DNA of 34,960 nt from Pirellulaceae bacterium (GCA_030748485.1 JASMLW010000049.1:1-34960), one strand, 5' to 3'; positions 26,194 to 34,960 are shown, numbered from the stretch's first letter. Notes: generated by a model from the sequence alone, not told the origin. A program made the numbers and translations.

Positions 26194-27606
26194 TCAGACG
26201 TCGTAGTACATACAGAACTCGTACGGGTGAGGCCGCAGTCTCATCGCGTCGACTTCGTTCTCGCGCTTGTAGGCGATCCACGTATCGACGACGTCGGGCG
26301 TAAAGACGTCGCCCTGCATCAAGTACTCTTGATCGGCTTGCAGCGCATCGAGCGCAGCGGACAATGAGCCTGGGGTCTTGGCGACATTGGCGGCTTCTTC
26401 CGGCGGCAAGTCGTAGATGTCCTTGTCGAGCGGTTCGCCGGGATGAATCTTGTTCTGAATGCCGTCGATGGCGGCCATCAGCAGCGCTGAGAAAGCGAAG
26501 TATGGATTGCAACTCGGATCGGGGCAGCGGAACTCAACGCGTTTCGCCTTGGGGCTCTGACTGTACATGGGAATCCGGCAGGCGGCGGAGCGATTGCGCT
26601 GCGAATAGGCCAAGTTGACGGGCGCCTCGTACCCCGGAACCAACCGCTTGTAGCTGTTGGTCGTGGGATTGGTGAACGCCAGCAGTCCGGCTGCGTGCTT
26701 GAGTACTCCGCCGATGGCGTGGAGAGCCACATCGCTCAACCCCGCGTATTGGCTGCCGGCGAACAACGGCTCGCCGTCGCGCCACAACGAGAAATGCGTG
26801 TGCATTCCCGAACCGTTGTCCGAGAAGATCGGTTTGGGCATGAACGTGACCGTCTTGCCGTGCCGTTTGGCGACATTTTTGACGATGTACTTGTACATCA
26901 TCATCTGATCCGCCATGCGCACCATCTCGCCAAATCGCAAATCGATCTCCGCCTGACCGGCCGTGCCCACTTCGTGGTGCTGACACTCAACTGTCAGTCC
27001 GCAATCGATCAGCGTCTGCATCATCTCGTTGCGGATATCCATCAGGTGGTCGACGGGAGGAACGGGGAAGTAGCCCTCCTTGTGCCGCACTTTGTGCCCC
27101 AGGTTGGGAGCCTCGGCGCGGCCTCTGTTCCACTCACCCTCGACGCTGTCGACGTGGTAGTAGGCTTCGTGAGCGTTTTGGTCGAAGCGGACGTCGTCGA
27201 AGATGAAGAACTCGGCCTCGGGGCCAAAGTACGCCGTGTCGGCGACACCCGTTTTGTTGAGATAGTGGACCGCTTTTCTCGCCACGTTGCGAGGATCGCG
27301 CGAGTAGTCCATGCCGGTGATCGGATCTTGTATCGTGCCGATAATGTCCAGCGTGGGCGTCGCTGTGAACGGATCGATGAACGCGGTCTCGGGCTGAGGA
27401 ATGATCAACATGTCCGATTCGTTGATCGCCTGCCATCCGCGAATGCTCGAGCCATCAAAGCCCAATCCGTCAGCGAAGACATCTTTGGAGAACTCGCTGA
27501 CGGGAATCGTCGTGTGCTGCCACTGCCCGGGGAAATCGACGAAACGCAAGTCCACCGCCTTGACGTCGTTTTCACGGCACAGAGCGAGTACTTCGCTGGG
27601 AGTCAC
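26194..27606 (-). CDS. glnA: Glutamine synthetase, type I
   Basis: ATP-dependent amidation of glutamate to glutamine, a key nitrogen assimilation step. Conserved segments are present: [22 protein letters not shown] (metal ligands), [12 protein letters not shown], the ATP/glutamate region [17 protein letters not shown], and NRSAACRIP. The Tyr in [12 protein letters not shown] is Tyr398, matching the E. coli adenylylation site, so control by an adenylyltransferase is plausible. The frame continues to a TTG at 27624, but a GTG at 27606 ([12 protein letters not shown]) matches the usual N-terminus, has GAGG 8 bp upstream, and gives 470 residues, like E. coli GlnA. The previous start adds only six non-conserved residues. 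An RraA-family gene follows. Confidence 0.95.
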   Translation of the reverse strand: MTPSEVLALCRENDVKAVDLRFVDFPGQWQHTTIPVSEFSKDVFADGLGFDGSSIRGWQAINESDMLIIPQPETAFIDPFTATPTLDIIGTIQDPITGMDYSRDPRNVARKAVHYLNKTGVADTAYFGPEAEFFIFDDVRFDQNAHEAYYHVDSVEGEWNRGRAEAPNLGHKVRHKEGYFPVPPVDHLMDIRNEMMQTLIDCGLTVECQHHEVGTAGQAEIDLRFGEMVRMADQMMMYKYIVKNVAKRHGKTVTFMPKPIFSDNGSGMHTHFSLWRDGEPLFAGSQYAGLSDVALHAIGGVLKHAAGLLAFTNPTTNSYKRLVPGYEAPVNLAYSQRNRSAACRIPMYSQSPKAKRVEFRCPDPSCNPYFAFSALLMAAIDGIQNKIHPGEPLDKDIYDLPPEEAANVAKTPGSLSAALDALQADQEYLMQGDVFTPDVVDTWIAYKRENEVDAMRLRPHPYEFCMYYDV

Positions 27607-27643
27607 GATGCTGACCTCAATCAATTCCAGGGAACTTGGCGAC

Positions 27644-27681
27644 GTTGCTCAGACGAGTTGCTCAGACGAGCTGCTCAGGCA
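27644..27681. repeat. 13-bp tandem repeat in the glnA leader
   Basis: GTTGCTCAGACGA occurs twice in perfect tandem (27644-27656, 27657-27669), then a degenerate third copy (GCTGCTCAGGCA, 27670-27681) and a fragment. It lies between the putative glnA promoter and start codon, so it would be in the 5' leader. Confidence 0.7.
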
Positions 27682-27722
27682 TGCTCAGCGCGAGCTGATT
27701 CAACCACATTGATCACGCCTGA

Positions 27723-27750
27723 GTTATAGGCGTTCACCGAGTGAAATCAA
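27723..27750 (-). promoter_or_regulatory. Putative sigma-70-like promoter of glnA
   Basis: On the minus strand TTGATT (27750-27745) and TATAAC (27728-27723) are separated by 16 bp, about 117 bp before the GTG. No sigma-54-type GG/GC motif was found in this stretch. Confidence 0.4.
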
Positions 27751-27858
27751 TCAGGTGGAGCCGGACGAGCAGTTCGGTGAGCCATCGCGCGCCGCGCGTA
27801 TTTGGGCGATCATCCGAGCGACTTCCGCTGTCCGGCTGCGCGGTTGCTTGTCGACTAG

Positions 27859-29106
27859 CTAGTCTTCAAGGCCGAGACATTCGGCGGGGACATCGCGCAA
27901 CAAGTCTTCGATGTTGGTCAGGCCCTGGCTGACCTTGAGCATCGCCGACTTGCGAAAGTCGACCATCCCGTTGTCGACCGCCGCCTGGTGGATTTCTCGG
28001 CTGACGGCCATCCGCGCGGTCAGTCGCCGCAACTCGGTATTGAAGCCGAGCACTTCGAACAGTCCCGTGCGGCCGCTGTAGCCGGAGCCTTGGCAGCTGA
28101 CGCATCCCTCGCCGGGGGCGAACACCGTACTCGGCGCCTCGGTCTCGAACAGCGCCACCGTTTCGGCGATCTCGTCCGAGTGCCCGACATCGTACGCGCG
28201 GCGGCAAGCGCGACAGAGCGTGCGAACCAGCCGTTGGGCGACGACTCCCAACAGGCAACTCGACAGGAAATAGGGGTTGGCGTTGAGCGCGAACATGCTT
28301 TGCAGCGCACCGGCGGCGCGGGGTGCGTGCAATGTGGAGAGCACTAAGTGGCCGCTGTTGGCGGCGCGAACGGCGGTCGCCGCCGTCGACGAGTCACGAA
28401 TCTCGCCGATCATAATGACGTCGGGAGCTTGGCGGAGAATATTTCGCAGCAGTTCCGGATAGTCGACCCCCAAGTCAGCGCGAACTTGCGATTGACGAAT
28501 GCCGGGGATCGCGAACTCGACCGGGTCCTCGAGCGTGTTGATTTTCCGCGAGCCGTCGCGCAGCGTCTCGAGGCATGCGTAGAGCGTGGTTGTCTTGCCG
28601 GCTCCCGTCGGCCCCGTCACCAGAATCAAACCGCTCGGCCGCTGCAGCATCGAGTTGACTTTGCGAAGGTCGCTGGCGGCCAGTCCGAGTTCGTCGAGAG
28701 GAATCAAGCCGGTCTCGCGGCTCCACAACCGCATCGTCAGGTCGGAGCCGAACAGAGTCGCGATGCAGTTGACTCGCAATTCAACTTGTTCCTCACCCGC
28801 GCCCCAGATCCAGCGACCGTCGAGCGGCCGTCGCGCTTCGGCGATATTCATTCCGGCGAGGGCCTTGATGTGACTGATCAGCCGCCGTCCCTGTTCGCGG
28901 GAGACGCGGGAGATAGGAGTGACGACGCCAAATCGCCGGACGGCGATCGCGACGGCTCGCTCCTCGGTCATAAAGAACAGGTCGCTGGCCCGCAGTTCAA
29001 CAGCTCGACGGATCAGGGCGTCGACTGCGTGTTCGCTGTCCAAGTCAAAAAGCGTTTCAGGTTGGAAGGTGTCCGGCTGGAAAACGCTTTCGGATACGGT
29101 CGTCAT
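27859..29106 (-). CDS. GspE/PilB-type secretion or pilus ATPase, short form
   Basis: A 415-residue traffic ATPase of the GspE/PilB family, which powers type II secretion or pilus extension. Walker A GPTGAGKTTT is at 165-174, the Asp box at about 189-210, Walker B VIMIGEIRD at 230-238, and the His box STLHAP at 257-262. Two CxxC pairs (Cys298/301 and Cys335/338) form the GspE zinc-binding subdomain. The N-terminal GspE/MshEN domain is missing or much reduced compared with the 500-570 residue relatives. The frame is open to 29199, but the ATG at 29106 has an AGGAG site 7 bp upstream and is preferred. A GspF homologue sits at 88-1110; no other secretion genes are present between. Confidence 0.88.
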   Translation of the reverse strand: MTTVSESVFQPDTFQPETLFDLDSEHAVDALIRRAVELRASDLFFMTEERAVAIAVRRFGVVTPISRVSREQGRRLISHIKALAGMNIAEARRPLDGRWIWGAGEEQVELRVNCIATLFGSDLTMRLWSRETGLIPLDELGLAASDLRKVNSMLQRPSGLILVTGPTGAGKTTTLYACLETLRDGSRKINTLEDPVEFAIPGIRQSQVRADLGVDYPELLRNILRQAPDVIMIGEIRDSSTAATAVRAANSGHLVLSTLHAPRAAGALQSMFALNANPYFLSSCLLGVVAQRLVRTLCRACRRAYDVGHSDEIAETVALFETEAPSTVFAPGEGCVSCQGSGYSGRTGLFEVLGFNTELRRLTARMAVSREIHQAAVDNGMVDFRKSAMLKVSQGLTNIEDLLRDVPAECLGLED

Positions 29107-29516
29107 CGGGAGACTCCTAACGGGAACGGTGTCCGCGGATGTCGTTAACATCGAACTGTTGGGCGCTTTAGTGTGGGTTTTCCGCTGAGGTCGGCGCATC
29201 CGTTTTTACGCAGCGCGCGCGGCTCGACTGGCGCGACTGCTAGAAACGTCGTTTCCGCGCGGTTGACCGCGACCAACCGGCTGCCTAGCATTCCACGAGT
29301 TGTCGGCCATCGGGCCGCGACCAAATGGGAATACAGGGATGATGCTCCCGGAATCGAGGTGGTCACCGCCGCCATCGATTCGCCAACCGCGTCATGACGC
29401 GCAAGTTTGCGATTCGTTCGACGCCATTTTCTCCGTGCGATCCTCGCCAGCTAACCACCGCAGTTCCACCTGTAGTTGTTGCGCCAAATGCACCGCGAGA
29501 AGTTGCGAACGATTTT
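29107..29516. other. Intergenic region between the divergent GspE-type and S41 protease genes
   Basis: No coding region is supported here. It contains the AGGAG site of the GspE-type gene at its left end; a promoter for that gene was not recognised. The right end leads into the protease promoter. Confidence 0.55.
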
Positions 29517-29545
29517 TTGACCCGACCCAAATCGTGACTTATATT
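29517..29545 (+). promoter_or_regulatory. Putative sigma-70-like promoter of the S41 protease gene
   Basis: TTGACC (29517-29522) and TATATT (29540-29545), each 5/6 to consensus, are separated by 17 bp. They lie about 100 bp before the ATG at 29646. Confidence 0.6.
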
Positions 29546-29645
29546 CCCTTGGCGTTCTTTCCATCCGCGCTCGGAGCACTCCGCATTGTCCGATCGCTCA
29601 CGGGTGAAAGAGAATCGCCTGCACCCTCCCCGCGATGGACCGACT

Positions 29646-31286
29646 ATGCGACATCATTTACTGCTCCTATCCGCGCTCCTGCTCCTCTTCTTTTCCGTTC
29701 CCGTTCCCGCTCCTGCGCAGCAAACACGCGAAGGCGAGCCTCCGCGAGAGACGGTTCGGATTCCCGGCGACGTCTTTTCCGTCGAGGAGGTCCTTTCCAA
29801 GGGACGCCAGCTCGAGCAGAAGGAGCGCTGGAGCGAGGCGCTGTCCCATTATGAAAAGGCGACGCGCGATTACCCGAACGAGCAATCACTGACCGACCGC
29901 TTGTCGGCGGTGCGGCGACGATTCAACGTCACGCGACGCTACGCCGACCGCAGTTATCTGGCCGTTGTCCGCCGCGGCGAACGCGAGTCGACGGACATCT
30001 ACTCCGAGATTTTGCGCAAGATCCACACTCACTACGTTGACGAACCTCGCTGGCGCGCGATTACCGCCCGCGGCGTCATGCAATTGGAAACCGCGCTGCA
30101 GTCGACCGAGTTTCATCGAGTTCATATGGAGCGCGTCAAGAGCGACGCCATCAGTAGTTTTCAACGCAGTCTGAAGTCGCGGCTGTCGATGCTGCCGATT
30201 CGCGATCGCCATGAAGCGCTCGACGCGGCCGTGATGGCCGGCCGGCTCGCCGAGAAACAGCTGGGCGTTCCTCCGCAGGCGGTGATTCTCGAGTTCGCCT
30301 GTGGGGCGGTGGATACTCTAGACGCATATTCGGCTTTCTTGACCAAAGACCAGCTCGACGATTCGCTGTCCCAGATCGAAGGTAATTTCGTTGGGTTGGG
30401 AATCGAGTTGAAGGCTGAAGGCAATTCGCTGCTGATCGTCAACGTCATTACCGGCGGGCCCGCTCACGAAGCCGGCATGAGGCGGGGCGACCGAATTGTC
30501 GAGGTCGATCGCAAAACGATGGACGACGTCACCACCGACGAAGCGGCGGAAATGCTGCGGGGTGTGGAGGGATCGACGGTCGACGTCGTTATTGTCAAAC
30601 AGGACCAGTCGTCGCAGCAGGTCCGCATGATGCGGCGACGCGTGGATGTGCCCAGCATCGAGGAAGTGCAGCTGATCGACCGCGACGCGGGCGTCGGGTA
30701 CTTCAAGTTGACGTCATTCCAAAAGAATACTCGCAACGATTTAGACCGAGCGCTCTGGCAGTTGCATCGGCAGGGGATGCGAAGCTTGATCGTCGACGTT
30801 CGCAACAACCCCGGTGGATTGCTGCCGGCGGCAATCGAAGTGGCGGACCGGTTCATCTCGCGCGGAATCATCGTCTCGACACGCGGTCGCAGCCCCAACG
30901 AGGACTTCGACTATCACGCCAACGGCGCCGGCACTTGGCGAGTTCCGCTGCTGGTTCTGGTCGACGGCGACTCAGCCAGCGCGAGCGAGATTTTCGCCGG
31001 CGCCATTCGCGACCATGACCGAGGCGATGTCGTCGGGCAACGCACCTACGGCAAGGGAAGCGTGCAGGGGATCTTCCCGCTCAGTTACTCCCGCGCCGGT
31101 GTGCGGTTGACCACTGCGAAGTTCTATTCTCCCGCAGGGCACGCGATCAGCGACCGGGGCGTTGTCCCCAACGTGGATGTGCAGATTCGCCGCAAGGCGG
31201 TCGCGGAGAAAGATCCGGCGAGTGAGACGGATTCGGTGTTGCAAACCGCGATCAAGATCGCCCAAGACAAGTACGGCGCTCGCTGA
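29646..31286 (+). CDS. S41-family C-terminal processing protease (CtpA/Tsp-like)
   Basis: An exported serine protease that trims or degrades periplasmic proteins from their C-termini. It has 546 residues: a signal peptide (hydrophobic 4-18, ending APAQQ), a helical TPR-like segment (about 45-80), an N-terminal domain, a PDZ domain (about 245-325, with IEGNFVGLGIELK and GPAHEAGMRRGDRIVEVD), and the catalytic domain. The latter has VDVRNNPGG (383-391), the serine motif DGDSASASEIFAGA (440-453) and Lys470 in RTYGKGSVQ, the Ser-Lys dyad of the family. The frame is open to a TTG at 29586, but the ATG at 29646 gives the correct signal peptide. It converges with the histidine kinase gene. Confidence 0.92.
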   Translation: MRHHLLLLSALLLLFFSVPVPAPAQQTREGEPPRETVRIPGDVFSVEEVLSKGRQLEQKERWSEALSHYEKATRDYPNEQSLTDRLSAVRRRFNVTRRYADRSYLAVVRRGERESTDIYSEILRKIHTHYVDEPRWRAITARGVMQLETALQSTEFHRVHMERVKSDAISSFQRSLKSRLSMLPIRDRHEALDAAVMAGRLAEKQLGVPPQAVILEFACGAVDTLDAYSAFLTKDQLDDSLSQIEGNFVGLGIELKAEGNSLLIVNVITGGPAHEAGMRRGDRIVEVDRKTMDDVTTDEAAEMLRGVEGSTVDVVIVKQDQSSQQVRMMRRRVDVPSIEEVQLIDRDAGVGYFKLTSFQKNTRNDLDRALWQLHRQGMRSLIVDVRNNPGGLLPAAIEVADRFISRGIIVSTRGRSPNEDFDYHANGAGTWRVPLLVLVDGDSASASEIFAGAIRDHDRGDVVGQRTYGKGSVQGIFPLSYSRAGVRLTTAKFYSPAGHAISDRGVVPNVDVQIRRKAVAEKDPASETDSVLQTAIKIAQDKYGAR

Positions 31287-31315
31287 CGCGGCATGTCTCC
31301 ATGGCGGCTCGACGG

Positions 31316-33406
31316 CTACGCCACCGCGGCCGCTTCCGTGCGCAACGGCAACCGCAATTTGAACCGCGCGCCGCTGCCACGCCCTTCGCTTTCGACGGTC
31401 AGCGAGCCACCCATCTCCTTGGCGGCCAGCGCGGCGCTGTGCAGTCCAAATCCATGGCCGCCTTGCTTCGTTGTGAATCCGTGACGAAAGATGCGGTCGA
31501 GGTTCTCTTGCAAAATGCCCACGCCGTTGTCGACGACTTCCAATTGGAAGTCGTCGTCATCTCGCTTGACGATCAGTTCGATGTGGCCGTGGACTGACGT
31601 GTTTTCCTGCACGGCTTGTTTGGCGTTGGCAACCAGGTTGATGAGGATCTGGAGCAACTTCTGTTTGTCGAGCGTCACTTCAGGCAGCTCGCTGTAGTTG
31701 CGCTCGACAACGATCTGATGACGTTCCAGCGAGGCGCTGTTGATTTGGACGGCGTCCTCCATCAACTCGGCTACAGAAACGGGTTGCGCCATACCGGACG
31801 AACCGGCGTAGGATTGCTGCGTCGCCACGATGTCTTTGATGTGGTCGATTTTCTTGGTCAGAGAGGCGACCTTTTCCATCACGGTTTCGCGTTCCTGGTT
31901 CAGCACCTTGCCGGCCTCGATGAGGTAGTTTGGCAGGTGTTTGCCGCGCGGATCGTCAGCGATGAAGGTCGACAGGTTGGGCAGGTTTTGTTCGACGATT
32001 CCCAGCACGCGACCCAAATCGTTCACTTCTGAATTGCGAACGGTTTCGCTAATCAGCGAGGCGGAAACATTGACGCTATTGAGCACGTTGCCGACGTTGT
32101 GGAGCACTCCGTTGGCGACTTCCGCCATGCCCGCTTGGCGCGAGATATCCACCAGCCGCTCGTTCATGTCCTGGAGTTTCTCGGCAGCCTCGTTGGCGGC
32201 GGTCAGATCGCGGATAAAGCCGGTGAATACTCGACGATCGAACAGCCGGAACTCGCTGACAAACAACTCCAACGCGAACTCGGATCCATCCTGGCGGCGT
32301 CCTTCAAACTCAACTTGCCCCCCCATGATTTGCGTTTCACCGGTCTCGGCGTAGTGCTTGACGAAATTCCCCCGGTCGGCGTACTGGTTCGCCATCAGCA
32401 CATTAACTTCAGCGCCGAGCACTTCGCTCGCCTTATAGCCGAACATCTTCTCCGCCGCCGGGTTGAATGACTCGATCGCGCCCCGTTCGTCGACGGTGAT
32501 GATCGCATCGAACGCGCTGTCGACGATCGCGCGAACGCGTTTCTCGCTTTGCTTGAGTTCGTTGTGGACGCGAGCCCGCTCTTCGATTTCGTTCTTGAGC
32601 TGATCGTTGGCGATCGACAGCTGCTCAGTGCGTTTTTGAACGCGCTCCTCCAGCTCGTTGTTAGCGGCTTGCAATTGCGTGTGAGTTTGATGGATTTCTT
32701 CGTCGGCCATTTGGATGCGGTCGAGCATGCCGTTGAATTGATCGTAGAGATCGCCGATTTCGTCGTCCGACGTCTTCTCAACTCGAATCGAATAGTTGCC
32801 TTCCGACGAGATCTGCTTGGCCGCACCGGCCAGTTGGAGGATTGGTCCCGAGATGAATCGCTGCAGTCGCGAAGCCAACAGCACGGCGACCACCAGCGAA
32901 GCGATCAGCACACTGGCCGCGATACTGGCGTGGGTGTAGAGCTGATTCTTAAGGTCCGTCATGGCGGTGTGCATGTAGAGCGTGCCCAGTTCCGTACCGT
33001 CTTCCTCGAGGACCGGCATCGCGATGTCGAGAAACCCGGTCTTGGTGAAGTTGGAGCCGTGCTGAGGTCGCGGCGGCGGATCGAACTGGGCGTCGGCGTC
33101 GCGGCGGAACTCGGCGAACAAGTTCCCGTCGGAGTCGTACAGGCAGGCGAAGTGCACCGTCGGCCGACTTCCCAGCGAGGCCAGCAGTTCCTCGGCGGCC
33201 ATTGGCTGATCGAACGCCAACGTGGCCGTGCTGTTCGAGGCGATCACCCCACCCAAGGCCGACAGCTGGCGGATCTTGGATTGCCGTATCGAACTCCAGT
33301 CGTTGACAAAGAACGCCACCGTCGACAGGAGCAATGCGATGCCGCTGGAGACCGCGGTCAGCATGGTCAGCTTGCTGTTGATGGATTGGCCTTGAATGAG
33401 GTTCAT
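31316..33406 (-). CDS. Sensor histidine kinase with CHASE8-like periplasmic domain, HAMP and PAS
   Basis: A 696-residue membrane kinase. TM1 is at about 14-35 and TM2 at 161-180, enclosing a periplasmic domain (about 36-160). Its STATLAFDQPMAAEELLASL and CLYDSDGNLFAEF segments resemble CHASE8, the domain of the diguanylate cyclase YfiN/TpbB. HAMP follows (179-231), then a coiled coil (232-288) and a PAS domain (288-405). The phosphoacceptor region is GVLHNVGNVLNSV with His436, an H-x-x-x-N type. The ATPase domain has an N box (LINLVANAKQAV), DNGVG (627-631) and HGFGLH (651-656). No response regulator is next to it. It is 40 bp after the YfiR-family gene, so it is probably the third gene of the operon. 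Confidence 0.9.
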   Translation of the reverse strand: MNLIQGQSINSKLTMLTAVSSGIALLLSTVAFFVNDWSSIRQSKIRQLSALGGVIASNSTATLAFDQPMAAEELLASLGSRPTVHFACLYDSDGNLFAEFRRDADAQFDPPPRPQHGSNFTKTGFLDIAMPVLEEDGTELGTLYMHTAMTDLKNQLYTHASIAASVLIASLVVAVLLASRLQRFISGPILQLAGAAKQISSEGNYSIRVEKTSDDEIGDLYDQFNGMLDRIQMADEEIHQTHTQLQAANNELEERVQKRTEQLSIANDQLKNEIEERARVHNELKQSEKRVRAIVDSAFDAIITVDERGAIESFNPAAEKMFGYKASEVLGAEVNVLMANQYADRGNFVKHYAETGETQIMGGQVEFEGRRQDGSEFALELFVSEFRLFDRRVFTGFIRDLTAANEAAEKLQDMNERLVDISRQAGMAEVANGVLHNVGNVLNSVNVSASLISETVRNSEVNDLGRVLGIVEQNLPNLSTFIADDPRGKHLPNYLIEAGKVLNQERETVMEKVASLTKKIDHIKDIVATQQSYAGSSGMAQPVSVAELMEDAVQINSASLERHQIVVERNYSELPEVTLDKQKLLQILINLVANAKQAVQENTSVHGHIELIVKRDDDDFQLEVVDNGVGILQENLDRIFRHGFTTKQGGHGFGLHSAALAAKEMGGSLTVESEGRGSGARFKLRLPLRTEAAAVA

Positions 33407-33446
33407 GCCGGTCGTCCTTGCCCCTGGCGCCTTTGGTTAGCGGCGG

Positions 33447-34016
33447 TTAGTTGCCCTTGATGATATCGGCGAGATTGAGCAGTTTGGCGTTGACTTGCAG
33501 CTGCCGCCGCATCACGACGCCGATATTGATCTCGATGGCGATCGAAGTGTTGGGTCGCATCTGAAAATTGACCGGAGCGCCTTGCTTGGCCCCGCCCGGC
33601 ACCTCGCCGACGACGAGAATAGGACGTCCGGCTGAAGCCCGGACTACAGCCTGAGTCATCGCCGGATCGTTCTTAGAGACGAACAGAATGTGGCAATCGG
33701 CGCAGGCCGGCGCCCATCTTTGAAACTGCTGGATGATGATCGACCGACCGTTCGCTTTCCGCTTGGCGGCGATCTTGTCCAGCTTGTTCCCAAACGGATT
33801 CTCGCCGACGACGCCGATCACCACTGGGGACGTTTTGTTCTGGAAAGCGCCGGCGGGCCAGGTGACGTAGCGAGCCAAGTTGTACAAGTAGGCCGCCTTG
33901 ATCGAGTACTCGCGGTTCTGCGCATAGCTGCTCGCCGGAAACGCCAGCAACATGGCGGCCGCCAGGATAGTGGCGATCCCTGCGCGCAAGCCGGTTATTT
34001 TCTGCTTCGGATCCAC
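33447..34016 (-). CDS. YfiR-family (DUF4154) periplasmic protein
   Basis: A 189-residue protein with a signal peptide (hydrophobic 11-30, cleavage after SSYAQ). The rest matches the YfiR/DUF4154 fold: IKAAYLYNLARYVTWPAGAF (39-58), IGVVGENPFG (67-76), CADCHILFVS (105-114, Cys105 and Cys108), RPILVVGEVPGG (131-142), and IEINIGVVMRRQLQVNAKLLNLADIIKG (161-188). In Pseudomonas, YfiR binds and inhibits YfiN in the periplasm and responds to redox. Here it lies between a TonB-dependent receptor (21 bp upstream) and a kinase with a YfiN-like sensor domain, so the kinase is its likely target. The ATG at 34016 gives a good signal peptide. Confidence 0.88.
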   Translation of the reverse strand: MDPKQKITGLRAGIATILAAAMLLAFPASSYAQNREYSIKAAYLYNLARYVTWPAGAFQNKTSPVVIGVVGENPFGNKLDKIAAKRKANGRSIIIQQFQRWAPACADCHILFVSKNDPAMTQAVVRASAGRPILVVGEVPGGAKQGAPVNFQMRPNTSIAIEINIGVVMRRQLQVNAKLLNLADIIKGN

Positions 34017-34037
34017 GTAGTCGGTCCGCCCCTGCCG

Positions 34038-34960
34038 TTAGTAGTTGAGAGTGGCCATGCCGTACACGCCACGCTCCACCTCGGTACCGATGCCCCCAGT
34101 GAATGCTTCACCCACGAACTCCAAGTGTTGGCTGTCCAGCAGATTCTGGCCCACCAACGAAAGCTCAAGATTCTCATGCGCCCACCAACCCAGCCGGACG
34201 TTGAGATCGACGTAGCTGGGTACATTGAAAACGGGCAAGTCCTCCACATAACGCAACATGAAGTCCAGTTGAACGTCGCTACCCACGTCACCTGACAACA
34301 TGAGATAGGCCTGATTGCGGGGCGCTCCGCCCTCCAGACGGCCCGACGTTACGGACGGTGATGAGTTGATACGCAGGAAACTGTAGTTTCCGTACAAGTC
34401 CCAGCAATCGTTGATCGCGTAGTTGATCGCCACTTCGACGCCGTACGATTCAGCATCCATCGCGTTGGTCAGCAGCAGCGCCGTCGGGGGCGCCGGCGGG
34501 CCCACCGGTACAACGCCGATTGCATGATTGTATTTGTGGTAGAAGGTGGCGATATCGAATGAGAAGTACTCTGATACCTGCGAGCGATATCCGAGTTCGT
34601 AGGCGATCAATTCTTCGCTGATCACTCCCCGATGTCCCGCCAGCGTGGCGAACACGCCTGGAGTCGTGGTCAACGAACGGAGGAACACGTCGTCTTCGAC
34701 TCGGGTCGGGCGTCGGATGGCGCGCGACACAGCGCCCCAGATCGATTGCGTTTCAGTCGGGTTCCAGACAAGCCGTCCGCTCGGCTGATACTCGAAACCC
34801 GTGAAGTCGTTTTCTTCGAACTTTGATCCGACCGTGAAGAACAGTGTGTCGTCGACCAACTCAATTTCGTCCTGCACGAAGAAGCTGATCGTGTCCAGCG
34901 TGCGTTCGGTGGGCGCGATCGTGATCGCGAACGGATTCACTGCTCGAAACAGATCCTTGC
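34038..34960 (-). CDS. TonB-dependent receptor, C-terminal part (cut by the window end)
   Basis: Only the C-terminal 307 codons are visible; the frame is open to the right edge, so the signal, TonB box and plug are outside. The visible part is beta-barrel: alternating amphipathic strands with aromatic girdles, such as TLFFTVGSKFEENDF, SQVSEYFSFDIATFYHKYNHAIG, and the TonB C-terminal pattern NLELSLVGQNLLDSQHLEF leading to GVYGMATLNY. The last residue is Tyr, rather than the more usual Phe, but aromatic as the assembly machinery requires. A GTG at 34940 is a within-gene codon, not a start. The receptor would import a siderophore, glycan or cofactor; the ligand is unknown. It is followed by yfiR- and kinase-like genes 21 and 612 bp on. 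Confidence 0.88.
   Translation of the reverse strand, partial: KDLFRAVNPFAITIAPTERTLDTISFFVQDEIELVDDTLFFTVGSKFEENDFTGFEYQPSGRLVWNPTETQSIWGAVSRAIRRPTRVEDDVFLRSLTTTPGVFATLAGHRGVISEELIAYELGYRSQVSEYFSFDIATFYHKYNHAIGVVPVGPPAPPTALLLTNAMDAESYGVEVAINYAINDCWDLYGNYSFLRINSSPSVTSGRLEGGAPRNQAYLMLSGDVGSDVQLDFMLRYVEDLPVFNVPSYVDLNVRLGWWAHENLELSLVGQNLLDSQHLEFVGEAFTGGIGTEVERGVYGMATLNY

Noticed and set aside
26176-26194. Perfect hairpin ACATCGC-N5-GCGATGT at the end of glnA
   Set aside because: The stem is good but no T-run follows on the minus strand, so a terminator call is not supported.

Overview
The window is GC-rich (about 60 % by eye) bacterial chromosome with densely packed housekeeping genes. Several traits point to a Planctomycetota member, probably Pirellulales-like: a long PurL with PurS-like segments built into its N-terminus beside a separate PurQ, a BlaI/M56 regulator pair whose peptidase carries a very long extracytoplasmic domain, secreted HEAT, transglutaminase and TPR-redoxin proteins of a planctomycete type, and a tiny Cys-rich lipoprotein. 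The lineage is an inference from gene content; no rRNA or tRNA gene is visible.

Layout. 88-1110 (-): a GspF-type inner-membrane protein. 1353-8031 (+): tyrA, purL and purQ (tyrosine and purine synthesis), then a TolC-family outer-membrane protein. 8241-10093 (+): a PHP-type phosphatase and a class IV PLP aminotransferase/lyase. 10109-11170 (-): a membrane-anchored or secreted alpha/beta hydrolase. 11366-14136 (+): a small lipoprotein with its own terminator, a transglutaminase-like secreted protein and a HEAT-repeat secreted protein. 14223-17232 (-): purA, uppS and cdsA (AMP synthesis, undecaprenyl carrier, CDP-diacylglycerol). 17412-17906 (+): a SPOUT RNA methyltransferase. 17965-20352 (-): a large TPR protein fused to a thioredoxin-fold domain. 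20519-20743 (-): a small S4 RNA-binding protein. 20950-24275 (+): the BlaI-M56 pair behind a near-consensus promoter whose -10 box lies in a perfect palindrome. 24276-25311: a gene-free kilobase with tandem repeats and three consecutive hairpins. 25312-27606 (-): glnA and an RraA-family gene. 27859-29106 (-): a short GspE-type ATPase. 29646-31286 (+): an S41 C-terminal-processing protease with a good promoter. 31316-34960 (-): an apparent operon of a TonB-dependent receptor (cut by the window end), a periplasmic YfiR-family protein and a sensor histidine kinase with a CHASE8-like periplasmic domain.

The most interesting candidates are (a) the receptor/YfiR/CHASE8-kinase operon, which looks like the YfiR-YfiN signalling module with the diguanylate cyclase output replaced by a histidine kinase and an outer-membrane receptor added, and (b) the BlaI-M56 pair, where the peptidase has a ~600-residue domain unlike a beta-lactam sensor. 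Much of the rest is core metabolism and envelope biogenesis. Many long ORFs opposite real genes exist only because of the high GC content and were discarded.
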